A stretch of DNA of 62,920 nucleotides, from assembly GCF_902499175.1 (NCBI RefSeq), contig NZ_CABVQC010000056.1, positions 1 to 62,920 on the forward strand, written 5' to 3'. The stretch comes from Burkholderia aenigmatica (GTDB lineage: Bacteria; Pseudomonadota; Gammaproteobacteria; Burkholderiales; Burkholderiaceae). The position numbers and the translations under genes were made by a program. Below, in pieces: positions 24,647 to 36,600 of the stretch. Within the stretch, counting starts at the first letter, position 1, and each line of letters opens with the position of its first letter. The notes under the pieces were generated by a model that ran no database searches, had not been told where the DNA came from, and saw only the letters and a program-made list of their open reading frames with translations.

Positions 24647-27600
24647 TCAGATTTTGCCTAACCGCCCACGCTCATCCTCGGTCAATGTCGCACGCTGCGT
24701 CGGCCCTACCTGACCGAATCCCAATACCGACACCGCATTCGACGCATCGTAGCCAACCTGCTGCCGGTGCTTCTTCGCACCATCACCGCCCGCATCACCG
24801 AATCCCTCGACCTGCACCGAAATCGTCCAGCGCCGCGCCGACGCACCGGATGCGTTGTTCTTCGCAATATCCTGCGCGACCTGGGTCGCCGCCGACGCAG
24901 CCGCGCTCGCGGCCGTCAACGCTCCCGTGTTCACCGCCTGCACGAGCGGGATACCGGTCGCCTTCCCCGTCACCTGAATGTTGTCGGCGTTCACGACGCG
25001 CAGCGCCGCGACGTTCACGTTGCCCGCCCGAATCCCGGCATCGCCCGCATCGACCGTGCCGCGCGGCGCAATCAGGTTGACCGTACCGGGCGGCACGCCC
25101 GGCACGGTCTGCAGCGTTGCGATACCTGCACCGGTCACCTGCCCGCGCGCATCGACCGTGCAATAGTGGTTCGCGTCGCACTGATATTGCGGCGCCGGGG
25201 TATCGGCCGACGACTTCGCGCCCTTGCCGGCGTTGATGTCGCCGTTCGAGCTCCAGATCGTCATGTCGCCCCCCTGCTCGGTGAAGATCCGGCTCTGCGC
25301 GAGCAACACGCTGCGATCCGTGAAGATATTCACGTCGCCTTTCTCGAGCGTCAGGATACCCATCGACCCCGGGCCGGCGATCACGGTTCCATTGTCATTG
25401 ACGATCTGCGGCGGTGCGGACGTGCTCCCGACCAGCGCCTGCCCACCCGGGCCGAGAATCGACACGTTGCCGCCCTGCTGCGTCTGGATGGTCGTGCCGC
25501 GCATATCCAGATCGCCGGTGTCGACCCGCTTGTTCGCTCCATTGCTACCGCCGCCGAGACTGTTGGCCGTGTAGCCCAGCGAAGCCGGGAACAACGTATT
25601 GAGCGCCTGATAGCCTCTGGCATATTTCTGGAAATACGGGCTCGCGGGATTGTTGTAGTCCTCCCCGACGCGGGCCAGCACGTTGAACAGCACCTGCTCG
25701 GCAAAAAGCTGCTGAACATACTGCGGAAGCACCTTGAATTTCGACCACGCTTGCGCTGCCGTCAGCGGTGCGCTTGCCGGCTGATCGTTCACCAACCCCG
25801 TGTCGACCACCTGTCCCGCTTCGTACTGCTGCAAGAATGCGATCAGCGCGGGCGTCGTGCCTGCCCCCCATGCCACCGAGCTCGCCGGATCGATGTAAGT
25901 CGAGACGAACGTCGCAGTGTCGACGCCCGGCCCCACGCCGAACAGCACGTTGACGCTCGCGCTTTCATGAGGCAGGTACGGATTATTCGCATTGCCGATC
26001 GCATCTATCCCGGTAACCACACCTTGAAGATTCACTTCAATCTGGTTGGTCAGCGGTCCGATGTTCCGCCCCGCCTCGATGTCGAACGTGCCGGGGCCAC
26101 CCAGTACCAGTGCCGGAACGACGGCGTTCACGGTACCTGCGAACGGCGTATCGTAGATGTCGCGCCCGGCCACGATGCGCGTCACATCGGACTTGCGCAG
26201 GTTCTGCCCCTGGAAAGCGAGGTTGACGATGTCTTGCCCGGCCTGGATGAACGTGGGCTTGTCGATCGAGATGGGAACGAGTTGGTCGTAAAAGCCGGTG
26301 GCCTGCAAAATCCCGTCGACGATGTCGCCATTCAGGCTATAGATGCGCGCCGGAACGGTATCGCCTTCGTGCAGCGCGCTGGACGCATGAGCGGCCAGCG
26401 TCGTGTCGGTCAGGAGCGGCACATTGGCATGAGGATTCGTCGGGGACGGCATCGACGCAGGATCCACATCGAGCACGCCGAACACCGGGGTGCCGTCCCC
26501 CCCGCCACTGGTCGCCAGCCCATTGAGGCTGGAAAAGTTGATCGACTGGTCCGCGATCAAGCTCAGATTGCCCGACGGAGACGGAGCAAGTTCTCCGCTG
26601 GCCGCTATCGTGATACCACCGGTGAACGCAGTGAGGTTCAATCGGGCAGGTAACACGAACGACATGTCGTTGAGCCCGAATGTGGCACTTGAAGCTCCTC
26701 CCCCTATCGTGTCGATCCGCTTCAGCGTGCCGATTGCCACGTCGCCCGTCGTTGACGTGATATTGACAGCCGAATTCGTCGAATAGCCTTGCGCGTCCGC
26801 GTATTGCCGATAGGCATTCAACAGTGTAGTGCTCTGCACGTACGACGGGTTGAACACCCTTCCAATGCTGGCGCCCTGGCGGGCGCTCACGTCGAGCGTG
26901 CCATCCTGCGTCGCCAGCAACGTATCCAGCGCACCTGGGAGTTGTCCGACCAACAGCGACGGCAACGTGATATCCGAGCCGATCTTGCCGTCCGCGGTAA
27001 TCGTGCCGACGCCCTTCGCGACGAAATAGCCGCCGCTCAGAATATCCCCGCCGGCGTGTACCGCAAGGTTGCCGCCACCGACCGTATTGACCGTCGGGTT
27101 ATCCGTATTGGCCGCGGTCAAATACCACGTCGTCGGCAGTGACACCGACAGATCGGCAATATTCCCGCCTGCCGACACGGAAATGTTGCCGCCAGAACTC
27201 ATCACGCCCTGGTCGAAGGCGCCGAAATTGATCGATGTTTGAACGGTCTGCATCACAGGACGCGTTGCGCCGACGGCTCCCGTCGGATTGCCGATCTGCA
27301 TCCACTGCCACCAGAATTGGCTGATATCGCTGCCTTGCTGGCCTGTCACCTCACCGGTCGCATCCGTCAAGCGCTCGGCACCGACGATGTTCCCTTGCGC
27401 GTGAATGGTGATATCGCCGGCGGAATCGGGGTTGACGGCCGGCGTCACCAGAATGTCCTGCTTGCCGGTCCACAACGGATGCACGATCGCGACATCGCTG
27501 CCCTGCGCGGGCGCTCCGGCAGCCGGAGCACCCGCCGTATAAATGACACCGGGGACAACCATCACGCTCGGATCGTTCGCCGGCGTCGAACTCGCATCGA

Positions 27601-30600
27601 ACAGTGCGATGTCATTCGCGGCCGACACATCGATCGATCCCGTACCGGTGCGTAGCGCTGTCGGCGCAAGCAATGCCAAACCGTTGGCGTCCACATAAGC
27701 GGTGTGACCGTCGAAGGTCACACTTCCGTTGCCCGGCGATTTCGTCGAAGCCGACGCGGCCTGTACGGCAAGCGGATTCGTGCTGCCCAGATCCGCACCC
27801 GCAACCACACGGAAAGAACTGCTTGCTCCTCCAGCCAATGAAGCAGACTGAAGCGGGATCGGATTCGCCGCAGTGGCGACCGGTGATGGCGTATTGTCGG
27901 CCACGGCGGGCAAGTTGATCGTCGACGTCGCAATTACCGCGACCGGCTGAACAGTCGGCGGTGTGACAACGTCCACGAACGGATACGGATCGAGTTGATG
28001 CTGGTTGCGATAGTTGGCAGCCGCTAAAAGATATGTCTTGTATTGATTCAAATAGATCAGATAGGAGCCTGGATTGATCGCCTGTTCCGAAGCGGTCGGA
28101 GCAATCGGTGCAGTGAGACCTGCCACTGATTTACCGGTGCTTCGAAAAGTGCTGATGATGTTGATGTTGTCATTGGTCGGATCCCATCCGAACATGGAAT
28201 TGATCGTAGTGGCTGTCTCCGTCAGATAATTCGCATACGCTGAATACAATGCATAGTATTCCGCTATTTCGTCCGGGGTCCCGCCCGTCGGCTGACCAGG
28301 CCCAAAAGCCAGATTCCGATTGAACCCAAATCCGTTTGTTCCAAAGTAGCGGAGCGTGTATCCGTAGTGATATCCACCTGATCCGGACGGCATGTCGTAA
28401 ATCGACTGTGTCGCACTCAACGTGGACAACGCCGGCACCGGAATCGTCCCCCCGCCGCCAAGCGGATTCGCGATCTGGAAGAACCCGTCCGTCAGGCTCG
28501 CCTTGAGCTTCACGTTGTTCTCGGCGCGCAGCGTCACCACCGGCGCCTCCCCATTGAAACGGAACGCGAGATCCGTCGGCGACGTGCCGGCACCCAGGTT
28601 CCAGTTCGTCAGCACCTGAATGTCGCCGCCATTGATCGCCCGGCTCGGATTGTCCAGTTCGATGCCCGGCACCACATGGACGTTCGCGACGTTCTTCCCC
28701 GCGAACGGATCCACCAGCGCGTCGAGCCCGTGCTGAACGAAGCCCATCAGCGTACCGGGTGTCGTCGCGGTCGAACCGCCAACCTGATAGCCGTAGAACG
28801 TCTGGTGATCGGCATTTGCCGCGCCCGGCGCGAAGTACGTGCCGTTCATCCCGCCGAAGCCGATCGACGCCACGCCGTTGCGCAGTTGCGCCTGATCGCC
28901 TGCGCTACCCGTCAGCACCACTTGCGCGCTGGTCGAGTTGTTCGTCAGCGTGCCGCCACCGTCGCCGCTTGCATTCGGCGTGAAGCTGAACGTTATACCG
29001 CTCGTGCCCTGCGCCGTGAACGTACCGGCAACCAGATGTCCGTTTCCGTCGTACCAGCCTGCCGGATCGATGATGCCGTCGAAGTGCTGCGCATGCGTCG
29101 TCGCATCGGTCGTGCTCCATACCGCATAAGCCTCGAGCGTCGTCGCGCGCGACCCGACGATACCCTTTCCGTCGTTGAATGCCGCCGGCGGATTGACGTT
29201 GACGCCGCCGTCCGCAAGCAGCGGCGCACGGAAATTCACCGTCCCGCCCGATAACCCGCCGGCCGTGCCGCCCGACACGTCGATCAGCGCGTTTGCCCCC
29301 AGCGTAATCGTCCCCGCGTTCGCACGCGCGATGTTCTCGTAGCCGTAGGTCGCGTTGTACGGATTCGCGACGGTCGGATCGAACGTCGCGCTGGTGCCGA
29401 TATCGACCTTGCCGCCACGCTGCTTCGGATCGGAGCCGCGCGCCAGCAGCGTGCCTTCGATATCCACACCATTGCGGCCGTACAGGTCAATCTCCCCACC
29501 TGCGTTGCCGGATGCGTCGATCGTGCCGAACACGTTCACGTTGCCGTTGACCGTGTCTGCCGCGTTGCCCGCCCCGCCGTCCGCCGTGAGTTGCACCGTA
29601 CGCGCGACGAGCGTGTTGCCCTGCGACAGCGTCAGGTTGCCCGTGTTCGTGCGGATCGCGATCGACTGGTTCACGCCGCTCGACGCGAGCGTCTTCGACA
29701 GCGTGTCGAGATCCGCCGCGCCGCCCGTATTCAGCGAGAACGAGCCACCCGCATAGCCGTTCGCCGCGCCACCCTTGATCGTGCCGTTCAGGTTCACGAC
29801 CTGTTGCGGCGCGGACAACGCAAGGCTGCCTGCCGCGCCGCCACCATTGGCGCCGGAAAAATCGATCGTCGAGCCGGCCTGGACATCGACGGTACCGGCG
29901 TCGGCCGTCAGCGTGATCGATCCGGCCGGCGCGTAGCGCGTCACATCGAAGAATTGCTTCGACACGCCGGCCGAACTCACCGTCGAGCCGCTGCCGATCG
30001 TCAGATTGCCGCTGGTCGCCTCAAGGCTCACGTTGCCCGCCGGCGCGGCAATCGCCGCGCCGTTGTCGGCGATCGCGCCGCCGATGAAATGCCACGCACC
30101 GCCGACCGGCGTCTTGGTCAGCGCCGTGCCCGATGCGCCATTCAGCGTCAGTGCACCGGTCGTCTTCACGGTCGACGCGGAGCCTGTGTCGGCGAGATAC
30201 ACCGGCGCACCAAACGTCACCGGCAGTGCGCCGAAATCGAACGTACCCGTGCCCTGACCAACGATGCCGCCGGTCGCAGTCATCGTCACCGCGCCGAAAC
30301 CGCTCAACGTCTTCGTGCCGGTGCCTAAATCGATCTCCTTCGCGTTGACCGTCAGCGTGCCGTTGCCCGGCGCGGCCACGCCGTTCGGCGCCCCGGTCTC
30401 GTTCGTGAACGCGATCTGCTGCGCATTCAGCGTCACATGGCCGCCATCGCTCGTGAACGCGCCCGCGCTCAGGTCCACGCTGTTACCGAACGTCGCGTTC
30501 ACGTCGCCGACGAAGCCGATCGCGCCGTAGCTGCGCAGCGCCACCTGCTGCGCATTCGCGAACTGTGCCAGGCCGGCCGGATCGATCACGAATCCCGGCA

Positions 30601-33600
30601 GGCTCGCGGCCGCGCCGCCGCTCGCGTTCGTGAACGTGATCGCCGAACCGTCGGCCGTGATCGCCTTGGCCGACAGCACCGCGGACGGATCGACCTTCAG
30701 ATCGCCGGACGAATCGAGCGTCAGCGCCTGGCCACCTGCGAGCGTCGCACCGGCGCCAACGGTCAGCAGGCCCGTGCCCGTTCCGCCCGTGCGCGTCAGC
30801 GGCGCCATCGCGCCGTTCGATACGCGCAACAGTGCGCCGTCGCCGGCGATCGAGAGCGGCTGGTCCTTCGCCGCCGGATAATCGCCCTGCGCGGCGATCG
30901 ATGCGCCTGCGTCAACGCGCAAGCCGTTCGGCGCGTTCGGATCGGTGCCGCTGCCGTCAGCCTTCGTGACGAGCAGGATCTCGGGGCCTTTCAGCGTCGT
31001 GCTCCCGTCGTTCGATAAGACGACGCTGTTCGCGATCGGCGTGATCGCAACGCCCTGCGCCGTCGCTTGACGCGTACCGCCGATCAGCAGGCTGCCCGCG
31101 TTCAACGAATCGAGATCGCTTGCGCCGATCTGCAGATAGCCGGCCAGCGCGGCACTGCCGCTGCCGGTGATCTGAATGTCCCGCGACGCGATATCGACCT
31201 CGGCCGGCGCGCCACCGGTGCCAGCAGCGGTATTCAACGTCGCGCCGAGCGTCAGCGCCTTCGTCGCCGCCAGCACCAGTTGACCGCCATCCACCGGCAA
31301 CGGCGGCGTCACGCTGCCTTGCTTCGCCGACTGCGTGGCGAAGAAACTGTTCGCCCCTGTCAGCGTGTACTGCGAGTACTGCTGCCAGACCGGACCCGAC
31401 TGCACGTTGAACAGCGTCGGCGTCGCGTTGCGGCCGCCCGTCAGCGCGTCGGCGAAATAACCTGCCGTCGTGACCGTCCCGTCGGGCAGCACGGTGCTCG
31501 CGCCCGGCACGACGGAGCCGGCCGTACTCGCGACCGTGACGCGATACGCACCCGGCAGCGTCGCATACTTGCCCGGCAGCAGCGTGTAATACCCGGCGGC
31601 CAGTCCCGGCACACCGGATAGGTACACCGCCTTGCCGATCCTGTCGCTCAGGCCGGCCTGCCCGACACCGAGCGTCGCGGTCGTCTTGGTCGGCGTGCCA
31701 TAGACGCTGGTGGCCGGCTGGACCGCCTGCGCGAACACCGGATCGTAGGCCGCCACCGGCGACTGCGCGCCCGGCAAAATCGCGTAGACATTGCCCGCAC
31801 CGGCATTGACCGGTACGGCCGTGGCGCCCTTTCCGCTCGCGTAGCTCACGTTGTATTGCGACAGCACATCGCGCGTGCCGCCGGTGCCCGGCACCCACTC
31901 GGCCGCCTGCAGATCGCCGCCGCCCGACAGGTCGATCGTCGCGCCCTTGTCGAGCGCGACGTTGCCTGCGTTCACGCCGACGTACTTCGCGGGCGGCGCA
32001 GTCAGGTCGGCGACTTTGGTGTTGTCCGCCATCGGGTTGAATTGCCATTCGACGCCGTCGACCGTCGTGCCATACGGGATGACTGCTCTGTCGCTTGAGA
32101 CCGACGTCACGCTGCCGTTCGCGAGCCTGACCGATTCCGTCGCAACGAGCGGCAGGCCGTTGAATTGCGCCTGCGTCGCCGTGCTGGCCGGATCGCCGAC
32201 ACCGAACACGAGCGAACCCGACGGCGCGCGCACCGTACCACCCTGCACGATGTTCGTGGCATCCACGAGCAGCGTGCCGCCGGCCGACAACGGCGTGCCC
32301 GACGCGCCGTTCGGCGCGAACGTGATCGTCGTCGGGACAGGCTTGCCGGTGGCCCGATCGTTCGGCCCGACCGCATCGACGATGAACGTGCTGCCGGTCG
32401 CCGGATAGAGATCCGCCGCCTTGAAGGTCAGGTTGCCGGAGGTATAGAGCATGCCGGCCGCAGTGGGGGTGGTCGACGACGTCTGGGGCGCGTTCGTCGA
32501 GCCGAGGCGAATATCCCCGCTGCTCGTGAAGTTTGCCTGCCCGAAGTTGTTGAGCTGAAACTGGTTCGTCAGATCGATGAACGACGCGTTCACGTTCAGC
32601 GTTGCATCGGAAATCGTCTTGACCGGCACGGGCGCTGGCGACCGCGACGTCAGCGTCGGCCCGTTCAATGCGACATACGGTGCATCGATCTCGACCGTCG
32701 TGCCGGGCAAATGCCGCGGCGGCTGCGCAAGCAATGCCGAAAGCGTCGTCGAGGGCGCCGAAAGGAGCGTGGCAAGCTGATCCGTCCCGATCGCGGCGAT
32801 CCGGCCGGCATTCAGCGTCACCGACTCGGGCAAGCTCAGGTTCACGTTCCCGGCGAACGCGATCAGCGACGCCGACGATGTCGCGCTGCCCAGGACGAGA
32901 TTCGCGATACCGGAGCCGTCCAGGCGGTCGACAGCGAACTGAATGACACCAGTCGGCTGGCCAATCGGCAACCCGGTCGTCGAATCGATCGCCGTCTTGA
33001 AACTCTGCCCCGCGATCAGCCCGACCGGCGTCAGCTCGCCGCTTTGCCGGATCACGAGCGTGGTCTCACCGGTACCCGCTCTGCCCTGTTGCGGCAGAAT
33101 CGTCAGCGCGCCGCCCCGCGCCTGTGCGGCACCGGCGTGAGCAGCCAGCGTCGCGTCGGCAAAGAGCCCATACCCGGCGGACAACGTGATCGAACCCGCA
33201 TCGCTCCACACCGGCTGCGACGCATACGTGCCGTTCGGCTGCAACTGGTCGAAGTTGGCCGAGGTGCCCGACACGTCGATGTTCGAACCCGGCTGAGCGA
33301 CCACGTAACCGGCGTCGCTCGACAGCGTGATCGAGCCACCCGGCAGGACCTTGCCGGTGTTCGGCACGACGACCGCCGCGCCGATCCTGACCGGCGCCGC
33401 CAGCGGGTTCACGAGCGCAGTGCCCGACACGTCGAGCGTGGCGGCCGAGCCAAGCCAGACCGATCGACTGTCGCTCGGCACGAATATGCCGTATTGCCCC
33501 GTCTGCGCGAACGTGTTGCCTGAATCCGCGCTGAGCGTGATCGACCCGCCGGGCGCGACGATCGAGCCGAGCACCGTCACCTGCATCGGCGAACCGAAGC

Positions 33601-36600
33601 CGATGTTCGCGCCGGCATCCGCATGAATCGACGCGCCGGACGACAACGTGACGGCACCCGTCACCCCCGGATACGACGGTGCCGTATTCGCCGGCGTGAT
33701 CCATGACGCGTCATTGCCGCCCGTCAATACGAGACTCGTGGGCTGCCGGTGATAGTCGTCGAGACGACCCGACGTCGTCAGGCCCGACGTCGACAGGTTG
33801 GCGCCCGTCGCGGTTTGCAGAAGCGCCGGCACATCGGGAATCAGATTTCGTTGCGTTAGCGTCACGGCCGCACCGGGCGCCACGGTCGCGTCGTAGTATG
33901 CGTTCAACACATACTTGCCGAAACCCTGCTGCGCGAAAAAGCGCTCCGGCAAATAGACATCCCACGGCGCGGCCGCCTTCGGATCGCCGCCGATCTGGAA
34001 GCCGAGTGCCTGCAACGCCAACGTGCCGCCGCCCGAGAAACCGTCGCTGAGGATCGTCCCGCCGAGTGCGATCGTACCGTTGACGGGTTGCGTGGTCGGC
34101 ATCACCTGGCCGCCGTCGCCCGTATGACCGAACTGCCGGGTGACCGGCTCCGAGTACGCCGACAGCGATACGTTGCCGCCGCGTCCGACCGGAATGCCGT
34201 TCTGCATCAGCAACTGGCCGTTCGCCAGCAGTTCGCCGCCGCTCGACACGTCAAGTACGCTGCCGGGACGCAGCAGAATCGATCCCGTCGCGTCCCTGAA
34301 ACCGTCGCTCGAGTTTCCGACCGTCTGTTCGGTGGTCGATAACGCGATACTGCCGCCATTGATGAACTGGCTATTGCCCGGTGTCGTGCCGGGTGCGGCC
34401 TGCACATCGTTGTTGACCCATTGCCCGGCCGCACTGATCACCGCCTGCGGTCCGACGACGATATTCCCGCCGCTCGCAATCGAAATCGTGCCCGACGGTA
34501 CGATCAGCTTGCCCGCCACGTTGACATCCGCACCGATGGGCATGCTGTTGAGCGAAATGGAGCCGCCCGGCTGCAGGGCCAGCTGCGTGCCTTGCGGCAC
34601 GACAAATCCCTTGCCGCCGCTCCTGTCCTCGGTCACGTTCAGGTTCGCGAAGCCGCCGTTGTTCAGCGTCGCGACAGGCACCACGGTGGTCGTCAGCACG
34701 TTGCGCGGATCGTTCGCGGGCAGCGCCTGCAGTGCCGTCTTGTCGAGCGGCGTGTCGATCGAGAAACCTGGCGCGATGTTGGCGAGCAGCGGCGCATTGT
34801 CCTGCAGCACGACCAGGCCCGCGGTGCCCGATGCGACGTCGCTGCTGTTCGACGTCAGGTGCACCAGCGCGCCGCCGTCGAGCTTCGGATCGGCGCCGAG
34901 GTTGAACGTCCCGCCGCTCGGCAGGCTGTTGCCCTGCATCTGCTTCGCGCCGCCGAACGCCTGCGCGCTGATGTCGCCGTCGAGCACCGTCGACTGCAGC
35001 GCATAGATGTCGAGCGTACCGGCGTTGCCGCCGACGATGTAGTCGCCCTGATAGCCGCCCATCGTCAGCAACGGGTTGTACCACGTCTTCGTCACGCCCC
35101 AGCGCGGATGGGATTCGACGAATTGCCCCGCGATGCCGACGTAGGTGTCGTACGGGCTTGCCTGTCCGATCGGCACGAGCGCGCCGTTGGCGTCAACCAG
35201 CCGCGTGGTGTTGACGATCCCGCCGTCGTAATGCACATAGCCGCCGTTCAGGTTCATCGACGAACCGTTCGCGGTCATCACCTCGTTGCCCGACAGCGTG
35301 ATCGAACCGCCATTGGTCAGCAACTGGTCGACCGTGCGCGGAATCAGGTTCACGTATCCCGACAGGTTCAGGATCGGGCTGCCGACCCATTGCACGCCGT
35401 CGCTGCGGGTGCCCGTCAGCGTGCTGTCGAACACGAGATTCTTGTATCCGAACAGGAAGCCGTTGCGCAGCAGCGGCGAATCCGCGAGTTCGTTCTGGCC
35501 GATGCGGTCGACCGTCACGAGCGTCTGGGAGATCGGCACCTCGACGTTCGCGAGGCCCGATACGTCGATCGTCGCGCCGCTGTCGAGATAGATGCGGCCC
35601 GGCACGGCCGTCTGGCCGGCCGGCGGCTGCGCGCCCGATGCCGAGGGCGTCAGCGCCGTGACGGATACATTCGAACCGGGTGCCTCGATCAGCGAGCCGC
35701 CCTGGAACCAGACCGAGCCGGCCGTCATGCCGATGCTGCCTGGCGTGAAAGTCGCGCCGGGCGTCGACGGCGTCGTCTGGCCGTTGCCGTCCGGCATCAC
35801 CGTCGTCACCGAATCGGGGCCGAAGCTCAGCAGGCCGGCGCGGTGTGTGTCGTTGGCGCCATCTAGAACGCTTGTCGGAAGCTTCTGCCCGAAATAGGCC
35901 GACCCGGTCGGATTGTTGGAAGAATACTCGTCGACCGTGGAAATCGTGATCGTGCCGGGCGAATTGACGCTCGTCGTCACGCCCACCACGCCGTTCTGCG
36001 CGACGCGGCTGCCGAGCAGGTTCACATTGCCGCGCGCGGCCTCGACGATGCCGGTATTGGTCAGCGTACCGGCCGGCGTGATGTCGGTCATCTGACCGTT
36101 CGGGCCGAGCAGCGTGATCCTTCCGCTGAGTTCCGGGAGCAGCACCTGCGGATTCGTCGTCGCTCCGCTGTTGGGCCGCAGGCTCACCCCGACGCCGGCC
36201 GCCAGCACCACCTGCCCGTCCGTCGCCTTGATATGCCCCGCGTTCGTCACGTTCGGTGCCGCGATCATCACGAAGCCGCCATCGCTCACTTTGCCGTTCG
36301 CGTGCGTGGTAATCGACGCACCCTGTTCGATGGTGACGTCGCCCCACGGTTGATACTGGCTCGCGGACGTAAGATTGATCTGGTTGCCCAGACCGAGCAC
36401 CTCGTTCGGAAACCGGCTGCTACCATTCACCCCGGTCGAACCGCCCGACTCCGGATACGCGAGCCCGCCCGTCGTCCCGGCCGGCAGGCTCAGGAACTGC
36501 TTGTTGCTCGCGACGATCCCCGCCGCATCCTGCGCGAGACTGTTGTCCGTCACAACCGGCACCCGGTTCTGCAGGGTCTGGTTGTAGTTGTTCATGTTCA

